Source: Microbacterium sp. SSM24
Lineage (GTDB): Bacteria; Actinomycetota; Actinomycetes; Actinomycetales; Microbacteriaceae
Assembly: GCF_025989145.1 (NCBI RefSeq)
Contig: NZ_JAPDNQ010000002.1
Location: forward strand, 496,001 to 560,000
Reading direction: 5' to 3'
DNA: 64,000 nucleotides
The stretch's first letter is position 1. Each line of letters starts with the position of its first letter. Below, piece by piece: positions 44,670-53,474 of the stretch. The notes below the pieces were generated by a model. It did not search any database and had not been told where the DNA came from. It saw only the letters and a program-made list of their open reading frames with translations. The translations under genes and the position numbers were made by a program.

Positions 44670-46742
44670 TCAGGCGTCGATGCGCTCGCGCGCGAGTCGA
44701 TCGCTCGAATCGATGATGAACTCCTTGCGGGGAGCCACGTCGTTGCCCATGAGGAGCTCGAAGATGGATGCCGCCGCCTCGGCGTCCTGCATTCGCACGC
44801 GCCGCAGGGTCCGACCGGCGCGATCCATCGTGGTCGTCGCCAGCTGGTCGGCATCCATCTCACCGAGGCCCTTGTAGCGCTGCACGGGCTCCTGCCAGCG
44901 CTTGCCCGCCTTCGTGAGCTTGGCGAGCAGTCCGTGAAGCTCCTGCTCGGAGTATGTGTAGATCGTCTCGTTGGGCTTGGTGCCGGGGTTCATCACCACC
45001 ACGCGGTGCAGCGGCGGTACGGCCGCGTAGACGCGGCCGTCGTCGATGAGGGGTCGCATGTAGCGGAAGAACAGCGTCAGGAGCAGCGTGCGGATGTGTG
45101 CGCCGTCGACATCGGCGTCGCTCATCAGGATCACCTTGCCGTAGCGCGCCGTCTCGAGGTCGAACGAGCGGCCCGATCCTGCTCCGATCACCTGGATGAT
45201 CGCGGCGCACTCGGCGTTGGACAGCATGTCGCTGATCGACGCCTTCTGGACGTTGAGGATCTTGCCCCGGATCGGCAGCAGCGCCTGGTACTCGCTGTTG
45301 CGGGCGAGCTTCGCGGTGCCCAGCGCCGAGTCGCCCTCGACGATGAACAGCTCGGAGGCCTCGACGTCGCTCGTGCGGCAGTCGGCGAGCTTCGCCGGCA
45401 GGGACGAGGACTCGAGGGCGTTCTTGCGACGCTGGGTCTCTTTGTGCGCCCGGGCCGAGATGCGCGCCTTCATCTCTGCGACGACCTTCTCGAGCAGGAG
45501 CGCCGTCTGCGCCTTGTCGTCGCGCTTGGGTGACGTGAACTTCGCCGTGAGCTCGCGGGTGATGACGTTGGCGACGATCTGGCGCACGGCCGGCGTGCCG
45601 AGGACCTCCTTGGTCTGGCCCTCGAACTGCGGCTCGGGCAGGCGCACCGTCAGCACGGCTGAGAGCCCCGCCAGGATGTCGTCCTTCTCCAGCTTGTCGG
45701 AGGCGCCGAACTTCAGGCGGCGCGCGTTCTGCTCGACCTGGGTGCGCAGCACCTTCATGAGCCCGACCTCGAAGCCGGCCTGGTGCGTGCCGCCCTTCGG
45801 CGTCGAGATGATGTTGACGAACGAGCGCGACGTCGTCTCGTAGCCGGTTCCCCACCGCACCGCGACATCCACCTCGCACGTGCGCTCGAGCTCGGTGGGA
45901 ACCATCGCACCCGATGGCTGGAGCACCGGCACCGTCTCGGTGAAGGTGCCCGTTCCGGTGAGGCGCCACGTGTCGGTGATCGGTGAGTCGGGGGCGAGGA
46001 AGTCCGCGAACTCCGAGATGCCGCCGTCGAAGCGGTAGCTGGTCTCTATCGGCTCCTCAGCGCGCTCGTCGCGAATGACGATCTCGAGACCGGGCACGAG
46101 GAAGGCGGTCTGACGCGCGCGCTGCTCGAGCTCCTGCGCGCTGAAAGCGGCATCCTTCGTGAAGATCTGGCGGTCGGCCCAGTACCGGATGCGCGTGCCG
46201 GTCGCGCCGCGCGCGGCCTTGCCCACGACCCGGAGCTCGCTGCGATCCTCGAACGGACGGAAGCCGGAGTCCGGGGTGCCGTTCGCGAAGACGCCCGGCT
46301 CGCCCCGGTGGAACGACATCGCCCACGTCTTGCCGCCGCGGTCGACCTCGACGTCGAGGCGCTCCGAGAGCGCGTTGACCACGGATGCTCCCACACCGTG
46401 GAGTCCGCCGGATGCGGCGTACGAGCCGCCGCCGAACTTGCCGCCCGCGTGGAGCTTCGTGAAGACGACCTCCACGCCCGACAGTCCCGTGCGCGGCTCG
46501 ATGTCCACCGGGATCCCGCGCGCCTGGTCGCGGACCTCGACACTGCCGTCGGCGTGGAGCACGATATCGATGCGGGAGCCGTGCCCGGCCAGGGCCTCGT
46601 CGACGGAGTTGTCGATGATCTCCCACAGGCAGTGCATGAGACCGCGGGAGTCGGTCGAGCCGATGTACATGCCGGGCCGCTTGCGTACCGCCTCGAGGCC
46701 TTCGAGCACCTGGAGATGATGGGCGGAGTACTCGGCTGTCAC
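44670..46742 (-). CDS. parE: DNA topoisomerase IV subunit B
   Basis: The 690-residue ATPase subunit begins TAEYSAHHLQVLEGLEAVRK with GMYIGSTDSRGL, has the GHKL Asn in DNSVDEALAG, and the TOPRIM EGDSALGTAKLARNSEYQAL with DADVDGAHIR. A GGAG four bases before GTG 46742 supports that start over further-upstream frames. It pairs with parC, which converges on it with a 27-bp gap. Confidence 0.93.
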   Translation of the reverse strand: MTAEYSAHHLQVLEGLEAVRKRPGMYIGSTDSRGLMHCLWEIIDNSVDEALAGHGSRIDIVLHADGSVEVRDQARGIPVDIEPRTGLSGVEVVFTKLHAGGKFGGGSYAASGGLHGVGASVVNALSERLDVEVDRGGKTWAMSFHRGEPGVFANGTPDSGFRPFEDRSELRVVGKAARGATGTRIRYWADRQIFTKDAAFSAQELEQRARQTAFLVPGLEIVIRDERAEEPIETSYRFDGGISEFADFLAPDSPITDTWRLTGTGTFTETVPVLQPSGAMVPTELERTCEVDVAVRWGTGYETTSRSFVNIISTPKGGTHQAGFEVGLMKVLRTQVEQNARRLKFGASDKLEKDDILAGLSAVLTVRLPEPQFEGQTKEVLGTPAVRQIVANVITRELTAKFTSPKRDDKAQTALLLEKVVAEMKARISARAHKETQRRKNALESSSLPAKLADCRTSDVEASELFIVEGDSALGTAKLARNSEYQALLPIRGKILNVQKASISDMLSNAECAAIIQVIGAGSGRSFDLETARYGKVILMSDADVDGAHIRTLLLTLFFRYMRPLIDDGRVYAAVPPLHRVVVMNPGTKPNETIYTYSEQELHGLLAKLTKAGKRWQEPVQRYKGLGEMDADQLATTTMDRAGRTLRRVRMQDAEAAASIFELLMGNDVAPRKEFIIDSSDRLARERIDA

Positions 46743-46911
46743 AATCTCCAAGAGTATCCGCCGGGCCTCTGAGGGCGGATCCGACACGCTCCCGCGAGCC
46801 TCACGGTACGCGCACAGCGAAATGTGACCCGTTCGCGGCATTCTCGAAACAAAGGCGTGGTTGTATTTCATGACCCGCAACGGAGTTCTATCTGAACGAG
46901 GAGGCACCGAC

Positions 46912-47136
46912 ATGACCACGCTTTCGACTCCCACTGAGGCCGGCACGGTCCTCGAGCACCGCCTCACGGCGGCCGACCGCTGCGACTCGTGCGGCGCTCA
47001 GGCCTACATCGCCGCAGAGGTCAACGGCAGCGAACTGCTCTTCTGCGCGCACCACGGTCGCAAGTACGAAGAGAAGCTCCGCGCCATCGCCACGTCGTGG
47101 CACGACGAGACGGCACGCCTGGCCGAATCGGTCTGA
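46912..47136 (+). CDS. DUF7455 small protein
   Basis: A 74-residue protein with ADRCDSCGAQAYIAA and LLFCAHHGRKYEEKL, a possible CxxC...CxxH zinc site. This short actinobacterial family (DUF7455) typically lies near parE and sigA. ATG 46912 has a strong GAGGAGG. A 15-bp hairpin follows at 47166. Confidence 0.9.
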   Translation: MTTLSTPTEAGTVLEHRLTAADRCDSCGAQAYIAAEVNGSELLFCAHHGRKYEEKLRAIATSWHDETARLAESV

Positions 47137-47165
47137 TCCGGTCCGCGCCTCCTCACCAACGCCGA

Positions 47166-47198
47166 AAAGGGCGGGCTCTCGATGAGAGCCCGCCCTTT
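47166..47198. terminator. bidirectional terminator between DUF7455 and the CofE-like gene
   Basis: AAAGGGCGGGCTCTC pairs with GAGAGCCCGCCCTTT over a 3-base GAT loop, a perfect 15-bp stem with A and T runs on both ends, placed between convergent genes. Intrinsic termination in both directions is likely. Confidence 0.9.
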
Positions 47199-47214
47199 CG
47201 CGTTGACGGTGTCG

Positions 47215-47910
47215 TCAGACCTTGCGAACGATGCCGAGCGGCGTCGACTCGTGGCCCTGTCCGAGCGGATTGTCCTTCAGGATGGCGACGAGTCGCTTCT
47301 CACCGGCCGAATCCAGCGTGGAGCCGAGGATGTTCCCGCCGATGTCGTTGATGTCGACCACGGCGACCTGTGCGGCCACGCCGAGGAGGCTCTGCACGTG
47401 CTGCGCAACCTGCTTCGGCTTCGCCGGTCCGAGCACCACGGCGGTGTTGTACGGCGGGATGGTGTGCGCGGTCGGACCATCGATCGAGCGGGCCTTGTAG
47501 CCGGCGACCCGGTAGAAGTCCCCGCGTCGCCCGAAGAGCTTCGTGACGGCGGAAACCGCGGCGGCGAGCAGAATGCGCGGAGCGCCGCACTCGCGCAGCG
47601 CCATCTCCATCGTCTCGGGCATGCCGAGGCCGATGCCGTAGCTCGTGCGCGTGACGTACTTCGACAGGAAGCGGGCGAGACGGCGAGGCTGGATCTCGTT
47701 CAGCTGGTACGACCGGCCCTGCGTGATGGCCACGATCTTCTCGGTGACGAAGAGCAGGTCTCCCTCGCGGACGAGGTCGCCCGCATATTCGCGCACGAAC
47801 GCGTCCAGGTCGTCGCCCGGCATCACGACCCGGGTGCGGATCGGGATGCGGGCGTACGAAGAGTCTTCGACCTTGACGGTGAGCGCCTTGCCGGCGTTCG
47901 CCTCGCTCAC
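47215..47910 (-). CDS. coenzyme F420-0:L-glutamate ligase-like protein
   Basis: A 231-residue CofE-family protein: [39 protein letters not shown], the [19 protein letters not shown] region, and a [14 protein letters not shown] loop. CofE adds glutamates to F420. No fbiA, fbiC or cofH is in the window, so whether it works on F420 is open. GTG 47910 overlaps the sigA stop (GTGA), so this protein is coupled to the principal sigma factor, an odd pairing. Confidence 0.85.
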   Translation of the reverse strand: MSEANAGKALTVKVEDSSYARIPIRTRVVMPGDDLDAFVREYAGDLVREGDLLFVTEKIVAITQGRSYQLNEIQPRRLARFLSKYVTRTSYGIGLGMPETMEMALRECGAPRILLAAAVSAVTKLFGRRGDFYRVAGYKARSIDGPTAHTIPPYNTAVVLGPAKPKQVAQHVQSLLGVAAQVAVVDINDIGGNILGSTLDSAGEKRLVAILKDNPLGQGHESTPLGIVRKV

Positions 47911-49286
47911 TCGAGGTAGTCCCGCAGGGACTGCGAACGTGACGGATGCCGCAGCTTGGCCATCGTCTTCGACTCGATCTGGCGGATCCGCTCACGCGTG
48001 ACGCCGAACGTGTCGCCGATCTGGTCGAGTGTCTTGGGCTGACCGTCGCCGAGCCCGAAGCGCATGCGGATCACGCCCGCCTCACGCTCAGAGAGCGAAT
48101 CGAGGAGCGACTCGAGCTGGCGCTGCAGCATCGTGAAGCCGACGGCGTCGGCCGGGACGACCGCCTCGGTGTCCTCGATGAGGTCACCGAACTCGCTGTC
48201 ACCGTCCTCGCCCAGCGGCGTGTGCAGCGAGATCGGCTCACGGCCGTACTTCTGCACCTCGATGACCTTCTCGGGGGTCATGTCGAGTTCGCGGCTGAGC
48301 TCTTCCGGGGTGGGCTCTCGGCCCAGGTCCTGGAGCATCTGGCGCTGCACGCGGGCGAGCTTGTTGATGACCTCGACCATGTGGACCGGGATACGGATCG
48401 TACGCGCCTGGTCGGCCATGGCACGGGTGATGGCCTGACGGATCCACCACGTCGCGTAGGTCGAGAACTTGAAGCCCTTCGTGTAGTCGAACTTCTCGAC
48501 CGCACGGATCAGGCCCAGGTTGCCCTCCTGGATGAGGTCGAGGAACTGCATGCCGCGACCCGTGTAGCGCTTCGCGAGCGACACGACGAGGCGAAGGTTC
48601 GCGCCGAGCAGGTGCGACTTCGCGCGCTGGCCGTCGCGAGCCACCCACTGCAGGTCGAGACCCAGCTGCGAGGACTTCTCGGCCGGAGACATGTGCGACA
48701 GCTTCTCTTCGGCGAAGAGGCCCGCCTCGATGCGCATCGCGAGCTCGACCTCTTCGGCCGCGTTGAGGAGCGGAACCTTGCCGATCTGCTTCAGGTAGTC
48801 CTTGACCGGGTCGGCGGTGGCGCCGGTGATCTGCGTCGAGTAGACGGGCACATCGTCCTCGTCGCTCGACGAGATGACGATCGCACCGGTGGGCAGTGGC
48901 TCGGTGAACACAGGCTTGGTGCTCTCCTCGTCCTCTTCCTCGGCATCGGCGTCGTCGGATGCCGCAGTGTCGCCGTCTTCGACCGGAGCGGCCTTGGCGC
49001 CGCGACGCGCGGGCCTCGCGGGCGCGTCCGCGTCGTCGGTGTCTTCCTCGAGGGCGTCGGCGTCGAGTTCGACGTCGTCGATCTCCTCGACGTCGTCTTC
49101 CGACTCGTCGTCCTTCGCCGCCTTCTTCGATGCGGTCTTCGGCGCTGCCTTGGCGCGCGTCGTGGTCTTCTTCGCGGCAGGCTTGGCCGCCGCTGTCTTC
49201 GCGGGCGCCTTCGTCGCGGTGGTGGTCTCGTCCGCTTCGGTGTCCTTCGCGGCCGAGCGAGCCTTGGTGTTCGTGCCTGAGGTCAC
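47907..49286 (-). CDS. sigA: principal RNA polymerase sigma factor
   Basis: The 459-residue SigA/HrdB: a Lys/Ala-rich then acidic N-terminus (to about residue 150), region 1.2 [17 protein letters not shown], 2.3-2.4 [20 protein letters not shown], region 3 [16 protein letters not shown] and 4.2 [20 protein letters not shown]. It recognises -10/-35 promoters of housekeeping genes. GAAAGG six bases before GTG 49286. A TTGACA hexamer lies at 49358-49353 on its strand. Its stop overlaps the CofE-like start. Confidence 0.97.
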   Translation of the reverse strand: MTSGTNTKARSAAKDTEADETTTATKAPAKTAAAKPAAKKTTTRAKAAPKTASKKAAKDDESEDDVEEIDDVELDADALEEDTDDADAPARPARRGAKAAPVEDGDTAASDDADAEEEDEESTKPVFTEPLPTGAIVISSSDEDDVPVYSTQITGATADPVKDYLKQIGKVPLLNAAEEVELAMRIEAGLFAEEKLSHMSPAEKSSQLGLDLQWVARDGQRAKSHLLGANLRLVVSLAKRYTGRGMQFLDLIQEGNLGLIRAVEKFDYTKGFKFSTYATWWIRQAITRAMADQARTIRIPVHMVEVINKLARVQRQMLQDLGREPTPEELSRELDMTPEKVIEVQKYGREPISLHTPLGEDGDSEFGDLIEDTEAVVPADAVGFTMLQRQLESLLDSLSEREAGVIRMRFGLGDGQPKTLDQIGDTFGVTRERIRQIESKTMAKLRHPSRSQSLRDYLE

Positions 49287-49393
49287 GTTTCGCCTTTCAC
49301 CGGGAGCATGGGCCGCACGCCGCCGGTAGATTTCGGACACTAGTAAGACCCTTGTCAAGTCCTCGCTCCGCCGAGATGACCTCACGGAACCAG

Positions 49394-49423
49394 TTGACAA
49401 CGGGTCAGAGCATCCAGTATCTC
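49394..49423 (+). promoter_or_regulatory. consensus-like plus-strand promoter with no plus-strand gene nearby
   Basis: TTGACA (49394-49399) is separated by 18 bp from TATCTC (49418-49423), or by 17 bp from GTATCT. The next plus-strand gene starts 1.1 kb later, so a transcript would run antisense to the PAC2 gene. Low confidence. Confidence 0.3.
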
Positions 49424-49510
49424 ATACTTGCGATGGGCCGCCAGCACGGGCTGCCGTCGCGCCGCATCGCTCAGCCGGTACAACACCGGGGAGCGCTCGC
49501 ACATTCCGCG

Positions 49511-50434
49511 TCAGGAGCCGCGCTTGTCGTCGTCGCCTGTCGGACGGGTCGCCAGAAAGCGCTCGAGTTCGGCGGCGAGCTCGTCGGCGCTGGGGAGGTC
49601 GCCGGTGTGGATCATCGGCGTGGCGAGCGTGGATCCGGCCATGTAGGCGTCGTATCGCTCCTCGAGCCCTTCCACCATGCGGGAGAGCTCCTCGCTGCCC
49701 GTCACCTGATCGCCGACCTTGGTGAGGTACTCGCGGTTCTCTTCGCGGAGCTCTTCACCGGTGAACACGAGTCCCGTCGCGACGGTGATGCTGTCGAGCG
49801 CGGCCAATGCCGCGGCCGGGTACTCGGTGTCGCCCAGGTAGTGAGGCACGAGCAGCACGAAGCCGGCCACGAGCGCGCCTGCCTCGGCGAGCCGATACTC
49901 CAGAAGGTGACCGGCGGTCGAGGGAACCTGCGTGTGCGGCTGCCACACGGAGTGCGCCTCCGTCAGCTCGGTGCGCGTACCGCTCACCGTGGTGCCGATC
50001 GGTCGCGTGTGGGGCACCGGCATGGGAATGGCGTGCACCCAGGTCACGGTCGACACACCGAACTCGTCGACGAAGCCGACCACTGCGGCTGCGAAGGCGT
50101 CCCACGCGAAATCCGGCTCGTACCCCGAGAGCACGAGGAACGGCTGCCCGAGGGCGTCGTGGGCGAAGGAGAGCTCGAGCCGCGGCGGACGGTAGTCGGT
50201 GAGATGCGTCTGATCGAAGGAGATCAGCGGCCGGCGAGCACGGTAGTCCAGAAGCACGTCGTTCGTGAACACGATCAGCGGTGTCGGGGCGAGGTCGTCG
50301 CGGACATAGTCCACGACCCGGGTCACGGCGCTGCCGGCATCAGTGAATCCGGTGAGCGCGATCACCAGCGGGAGGCCCCGCGGCACGGGAGGCGCAGACG
50401 CGGAACGCTCGAACAGCGGGCCGGAGAGGGGCAT
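49511..50434 (-). CDS. PAC2 family (proteasome assembly chaperone-like) protein
   Basis: The 307-residue protein has LPLVIALTGFTDAGSAVTRV, PFLVLSGYEPDFAWDAFAAA and HAIPMPVPHTRP, features of the actinobacterial PAC2 family. The fold is shared with eukaryotic proteasome assembly chaperones; the bacterial role is unclear and this genome need not have a proteasome. ATG 50434 is chosen because TAGCAT (minus) lies 7 nt upstream; ATG 50443 is an alternative. Confidence 0.88.
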   Translation of the reverse strand: MPLSGPLFERSASAPPVPRGLPLVIALTGFTDAGSAVTRVVDYVRDDLAPTPLIVFTNDVLLDYRARRPLISFDQTHLTDYRPPRLELSFAHDALGQPFLVLSGYEPDFAWDAFAAAVVGFVDEFGVSTVTWVHAIPMPVPHTRPIGTTVSGTRTELTEAHSVWQPHTQVPSTAGHLLEYRLAEAGALVAGFVLLVPHYLGDTEYPAAALAALDSITVATGLVFTGEELREENREYLTKVGDQVTGSEELSRMVEGLEERYDAYMAGSTLATPMIHTGDLPSADELAAELERFLATRPTGDDDKRGS

Positions 50435-50564
50435 ACCTCCCATGCTACGAGTCGCCGCCGACGGTCCGGGTCGCGGTCGTCCCGCTCAGAGCGAACACGG
50501 AGGGATCGCCGCCGGGTTGAGTAGTGCGACGAAGGACCACGTATCGAAACCTAGGATGGAGGTC

Positions 50565-52040
50565 ATGTCGTTTCCCGACCTCGCGTACAGCGATGCACAG
50601 ATCCGAGAGTCCGACGCCGATGCGATCCTGATCGCGCTTCCGCCCGTCGAGGGTGATGCAGCCCCCGACTTGAGCGACTGGCCCGGCCTGCGCGATGCGC
50701 TGGTCGCCACCGGCTTCACCGGTGCGGCGGGGTCGCTGCAGCGGGTGTACGCGCCCGAGTCCACCACCCGCCCGCTCGCCGTCGTGGGAACCGGAACAGC
50801 TCCGGATGCCGCCGCCATTCGTGACGCCGTGGGTGCGGCGGTCCGCAATCTGACGGGCTTCCCGACGATCGCGGTCAGTGCGCCGTTCGCAGAACCGCAG
50901 CTGTGGACCGCGATCGCCGAAGGCGCCGCGCTCGGCGGATACCGCTTCGACGGCTACAAGACCGAATCACCGAAGCCGCGTGCCTCGCGCGTGGTCGTGC
51001 ACGGCACGGTCGAGGAGGACGCCGGCGCGCTCGCCGCTGTCGTCGCGACCGCTGACGCGGCCGCGCTCGTGAAGGACCTCGTCTCGATCCCGGCCGAGTG
51101 GCTGGGCCCCGCCGACTTCGCCGAGCGCGCACGCGCATCGGTCGAAGGTCTCGACGTGAGCGTCGACGTCCTCGACGAGAACGCACTTCGTGAAGGCGGC
51201 TACGGCGGCATCCTCGGCGTCGGCCAGGGGTCGGATCGCCCGCCGCGCCTGATCCGACTGTCGTACTCCCCCGAGGGCGCCACACGTCACGTCGCGCTCG
51301 TCGGCAAGGGCATCACCTTCGACACCGGCGGCCTCTCGCTCAAGCCCGCTGCCGGAATGGTCGGCATGAAGTACGACATGTGCGGTGCCGCCACGGCGCT
51401 GGCCGTCCTGCGTGCGGTCGCCACGATCGCCGCACCGGTCGCGGTGACGGCATGGCTGTGCGTCGCGGACAACATGCCCTCGGGCCGCGCGACGCGTCCA
51501 GGCGACGTGCTGCGGATGCTCGACGGCACCACTGTCGAGGTGCTGAACACCGACGCGGAGGGTCGTCTTGTTCTCGCCGACGGTCTGGTCGCCGCGAGCC
51601 GCGAGCATCCCGATGTCATCGTCGATGTCGCCACGCTCACCGGAGCCATCACGATCGCCCTCGGCACGCGTCACACCGGAGTCATGGGAGACGACGACGC
51701 CGTCGCCGCCTATCTCGCCGCGGCCGCAGCGGAAGCCGAGCCCGCGTGGCGACTTCCGCTCCCGGCCCACATGGTCGACGAGCTGGACTCCCCCATCGCA
51801 GACCTGCAGAACGCCAAGATCGGCGATCCCGCCGGCGGCTCACTGTTCGCCGGGCTCTTCCTGCGCCACTTCGTCGGCCGAGTGTCCGACGCCGCCGATG
51901 CGCCCCGCATCCCCTGGGTCCACCTCGACATCGCCGGTGTCGGCATGCACAAGGGTGCGGGCTACGGGTTCACCGACAAGGGTCCGACGGCAGCCACGGT
52001 GCGCAGCCTGATCCGATTCGTCACGACAGAGGAGTCCTGA
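50565..52040 (+). CDS. pepA: leucyl aminopeptidase
   Basis: The 491-residue M17 aminopeptidase has the dinuclear metal site: GKGITFDTGGLSLKPAAGMV (Lys, Asp), the NTDAEGRLVLADGL signature with Asp/Glu ligands, and the conserved VATLTGA. It cleaves N-terminal residues from peptides. TAGGAT (50552-50557) lies 7 nt before ATG 50565, a leaderless start. The stop overlaps the lpd start (TGATG), so the two genes are coupled. Confidence 0.95.
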   Translation: MSFPDLAYSDAQIRESDADAILIALPPVEGDAAPDLSDWPGLRDALVATGFTGAAGSLQRVYAPESTTRPLAVVGTGTAPDAAAIRDAVGAAVRNLTGFPTIAVSAPFAEPQLWTAIAEGAALGGYRFDGYKTESPKPRASRVVVHGTVEEDAGALAAVVATADAAALVKDLVSIPAEWLGPADFAERARASVEGLDVSVDVLDENALREGGYGGILGVGQGSDRPPRLIRLSYSPEGATRHVALVGKGITFDTGGLSLKPAAGMVGMKYDMCGAATALAVLRAVATIAAPVAVTAWLCVADNMPSGRATRPGDVLRMLDGTTVEVLNTDAEGRLVLADGLVAASREHPDVIVDVATLTGAITIALGTRHTGVMGDDDAVAAYLAAAAAEAEPAWRLPLPAHMVDELDSPIADLQNAKIGDPAGGSLFAGLFLRHFVGRVSDAADAPRIPWVHLDIAGVGMHKGAGYGFTDKGPTAATVRSLIRFVTTEES

Positions 52041-53413
52041 TGACCGACCACACCTTCGACCTCGTCGTCCTGGGCGGCGGAAGCGGCGGATACGCCGCTG
52101 CCCTGCGTGCGGCCGAGCTCGGCAAGTCCGTCGCCCTGATCGAGAAGGACAAGGTCGGCGGCACCTGCCTGCACCGCGGCTGCATCCCCACGAAGGCGCT
52201 GCTCCATGCCGCCGAGGTCGCCGAGACGGCTCGGGATGCCTCGTCCATCGGCATCCGTGCGTCCTTCGACGGCGTCGATCCGGCCGGCGTGCGCGCCTAC
52301 CGCGAGGGCATCGTCGCGAAGAAGTACAAGGGGCTCGAAGGGCTCGTCAAGGCTCGTGGGATCACCGTCGTGGCCGGTGAGGGCCGCCTCGAGGCGGGCC
52401 CCGCCGTGCGCGTGGGCGAGGACCTCTACCGTGGCACCGACGTCGTCCTCGCGACCGGTTCGTACAGCCGCACCCTCCCCGGCCTCGAGATCGGCGGCCG
52501 CGTGCTCACGAGTGAGCACGCCCTCGAGCTCGACGAGATCCCGTCGCGCGTCGTGATCCTCGGAGGCGGTGTCATCGGCGTCGAGTTCGCGAGCGTGTGG
52601 CGCTCGTTCGGCGTCGACGTCACGATCGTCGAGGCGCTGGAGCACCTGGTTCCGAACGAGGACATCGCGCTCAGCAAGGCGCTCGAGCGCGCCTTCCGTC
52701 GCCGCGGAATCGCGTCGTCGCTCGGCGTGCGGTTCCAGAGCGTGTCGCAGACGGCGGACGCCGTCACCGTGACCCTCGAGGACGGCAAGACCTTCGACGC
52801 CGACTACCTGCTCGTGGCGGTCGGTCGCGGTCCGGCCACCGCAGGCCTCGGCTACGAGGAGGCCGGTCTCACGATCGATCGCGGGTTCGTCGTCACCGAC
52901 GAGCGCTTGCGCACCGGCGTCGCACACGTGTGGGCCGTCGGCGACATCGTTCCCGGTCTGCAGCTCGCCCACCGCGGCTTCCAGCAGGGCATCTTCGTGG
53001 CCGAGGAGATCGCCGGGCTGTCGCCGGTCGTGATCCCCGACACGCAGATCCCCAAGGTCACGTACAGCCACCCGGAGGTCGCGTCCGTCGGGCTCACCGA
53101 GGCGCAGGCTGCCGAGGCGCACGGCTCCGACGGCATCGCGTCGTACGAGTACAACCTCGCCGGCAACGGAAAGAGCGAGATCCTCGGCACGGGCGGCATC
53201 GTGAAGGTCGTGCGCGTCAAGGACGGTCCGGTCGTGGGCGTCCATCTGGTCGGCGATCGTGTCGGGGAACTCATCACCGAGGGGCAGCTCGCCGTCGGCT
53301 GGGAGGCCCATCCCGAAGACATCGCGCCCTTCATCCACGCCCACCCGACGCAGAGCGAAGCCCTGGGCGAGGCGTTCCTCGCGCTGGCGGGCAAACCGCT
53401 CCACGCGCTCTGA
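52040..53413 (+). CDS. lpdA: dihydrolipoyl dehydrogenase
   Basis: The 457-residue E3 flavoprotein reoxidises dihydrolipoamide with NAD+. LVVLGGGSGGYAAALRA binds FAD, GGTCLHRGCIPTKALL has the redox disulfide, VVILGGGVIGVEFASVW binds NAD and HAHPTQSEALGEA holds the catalytic His-Glu. AGAGGAG precedes ATG 52040. It is coupled to pepA and followed by the E2 acyltransferase, so it serves the 2-oxoacid dehydrogenase complex. Confidence 0.96.
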   Translation: MTDHTFDLVVLGGGSGGYAAALRAAELGKSVALIEKDKVGGTCLHRGCIPTKALLHAAEVAETARDASSIGIRASFDGVDPAGVRAYREGIVAKKYKGLEGLVKARGITVVAGEGRLEAGPAVRVGEDLYRGTDVVLATGSYSRTLPGLEIGGRVLTSEHALELDEIPSRVVILGGGVIGVEFASVWRSFGVDVTIVEALEHLVPNEDIALSKALERAFRRRGIASSLGVRFQSVSQTADAVTVTLEDGKTFDADYLLVAVGRGPATAGLGYEEAGLTIDRGFVVTDERLRTGVAHVWAVGDIVPGLQLAHRGFQQGIFVAEEIAGLSPVVIPDTQIPKVTYSHPEVASVGLTEAQAAEAHGSDGIASYEYNLAGNGKSEILGTGGIVKVVRVKDGPVVGVHLVGDRVGELITEGQLAVGWEAHPEDIAPFIHAHPTQSEALGEAFLALAGKPLHAL

Positions 53414-53474
53414 CGCTCGGGCCTCGCGGCATCACTAAGCTAGATCCGATATCCATTCCTAAGGAGACATCGAC

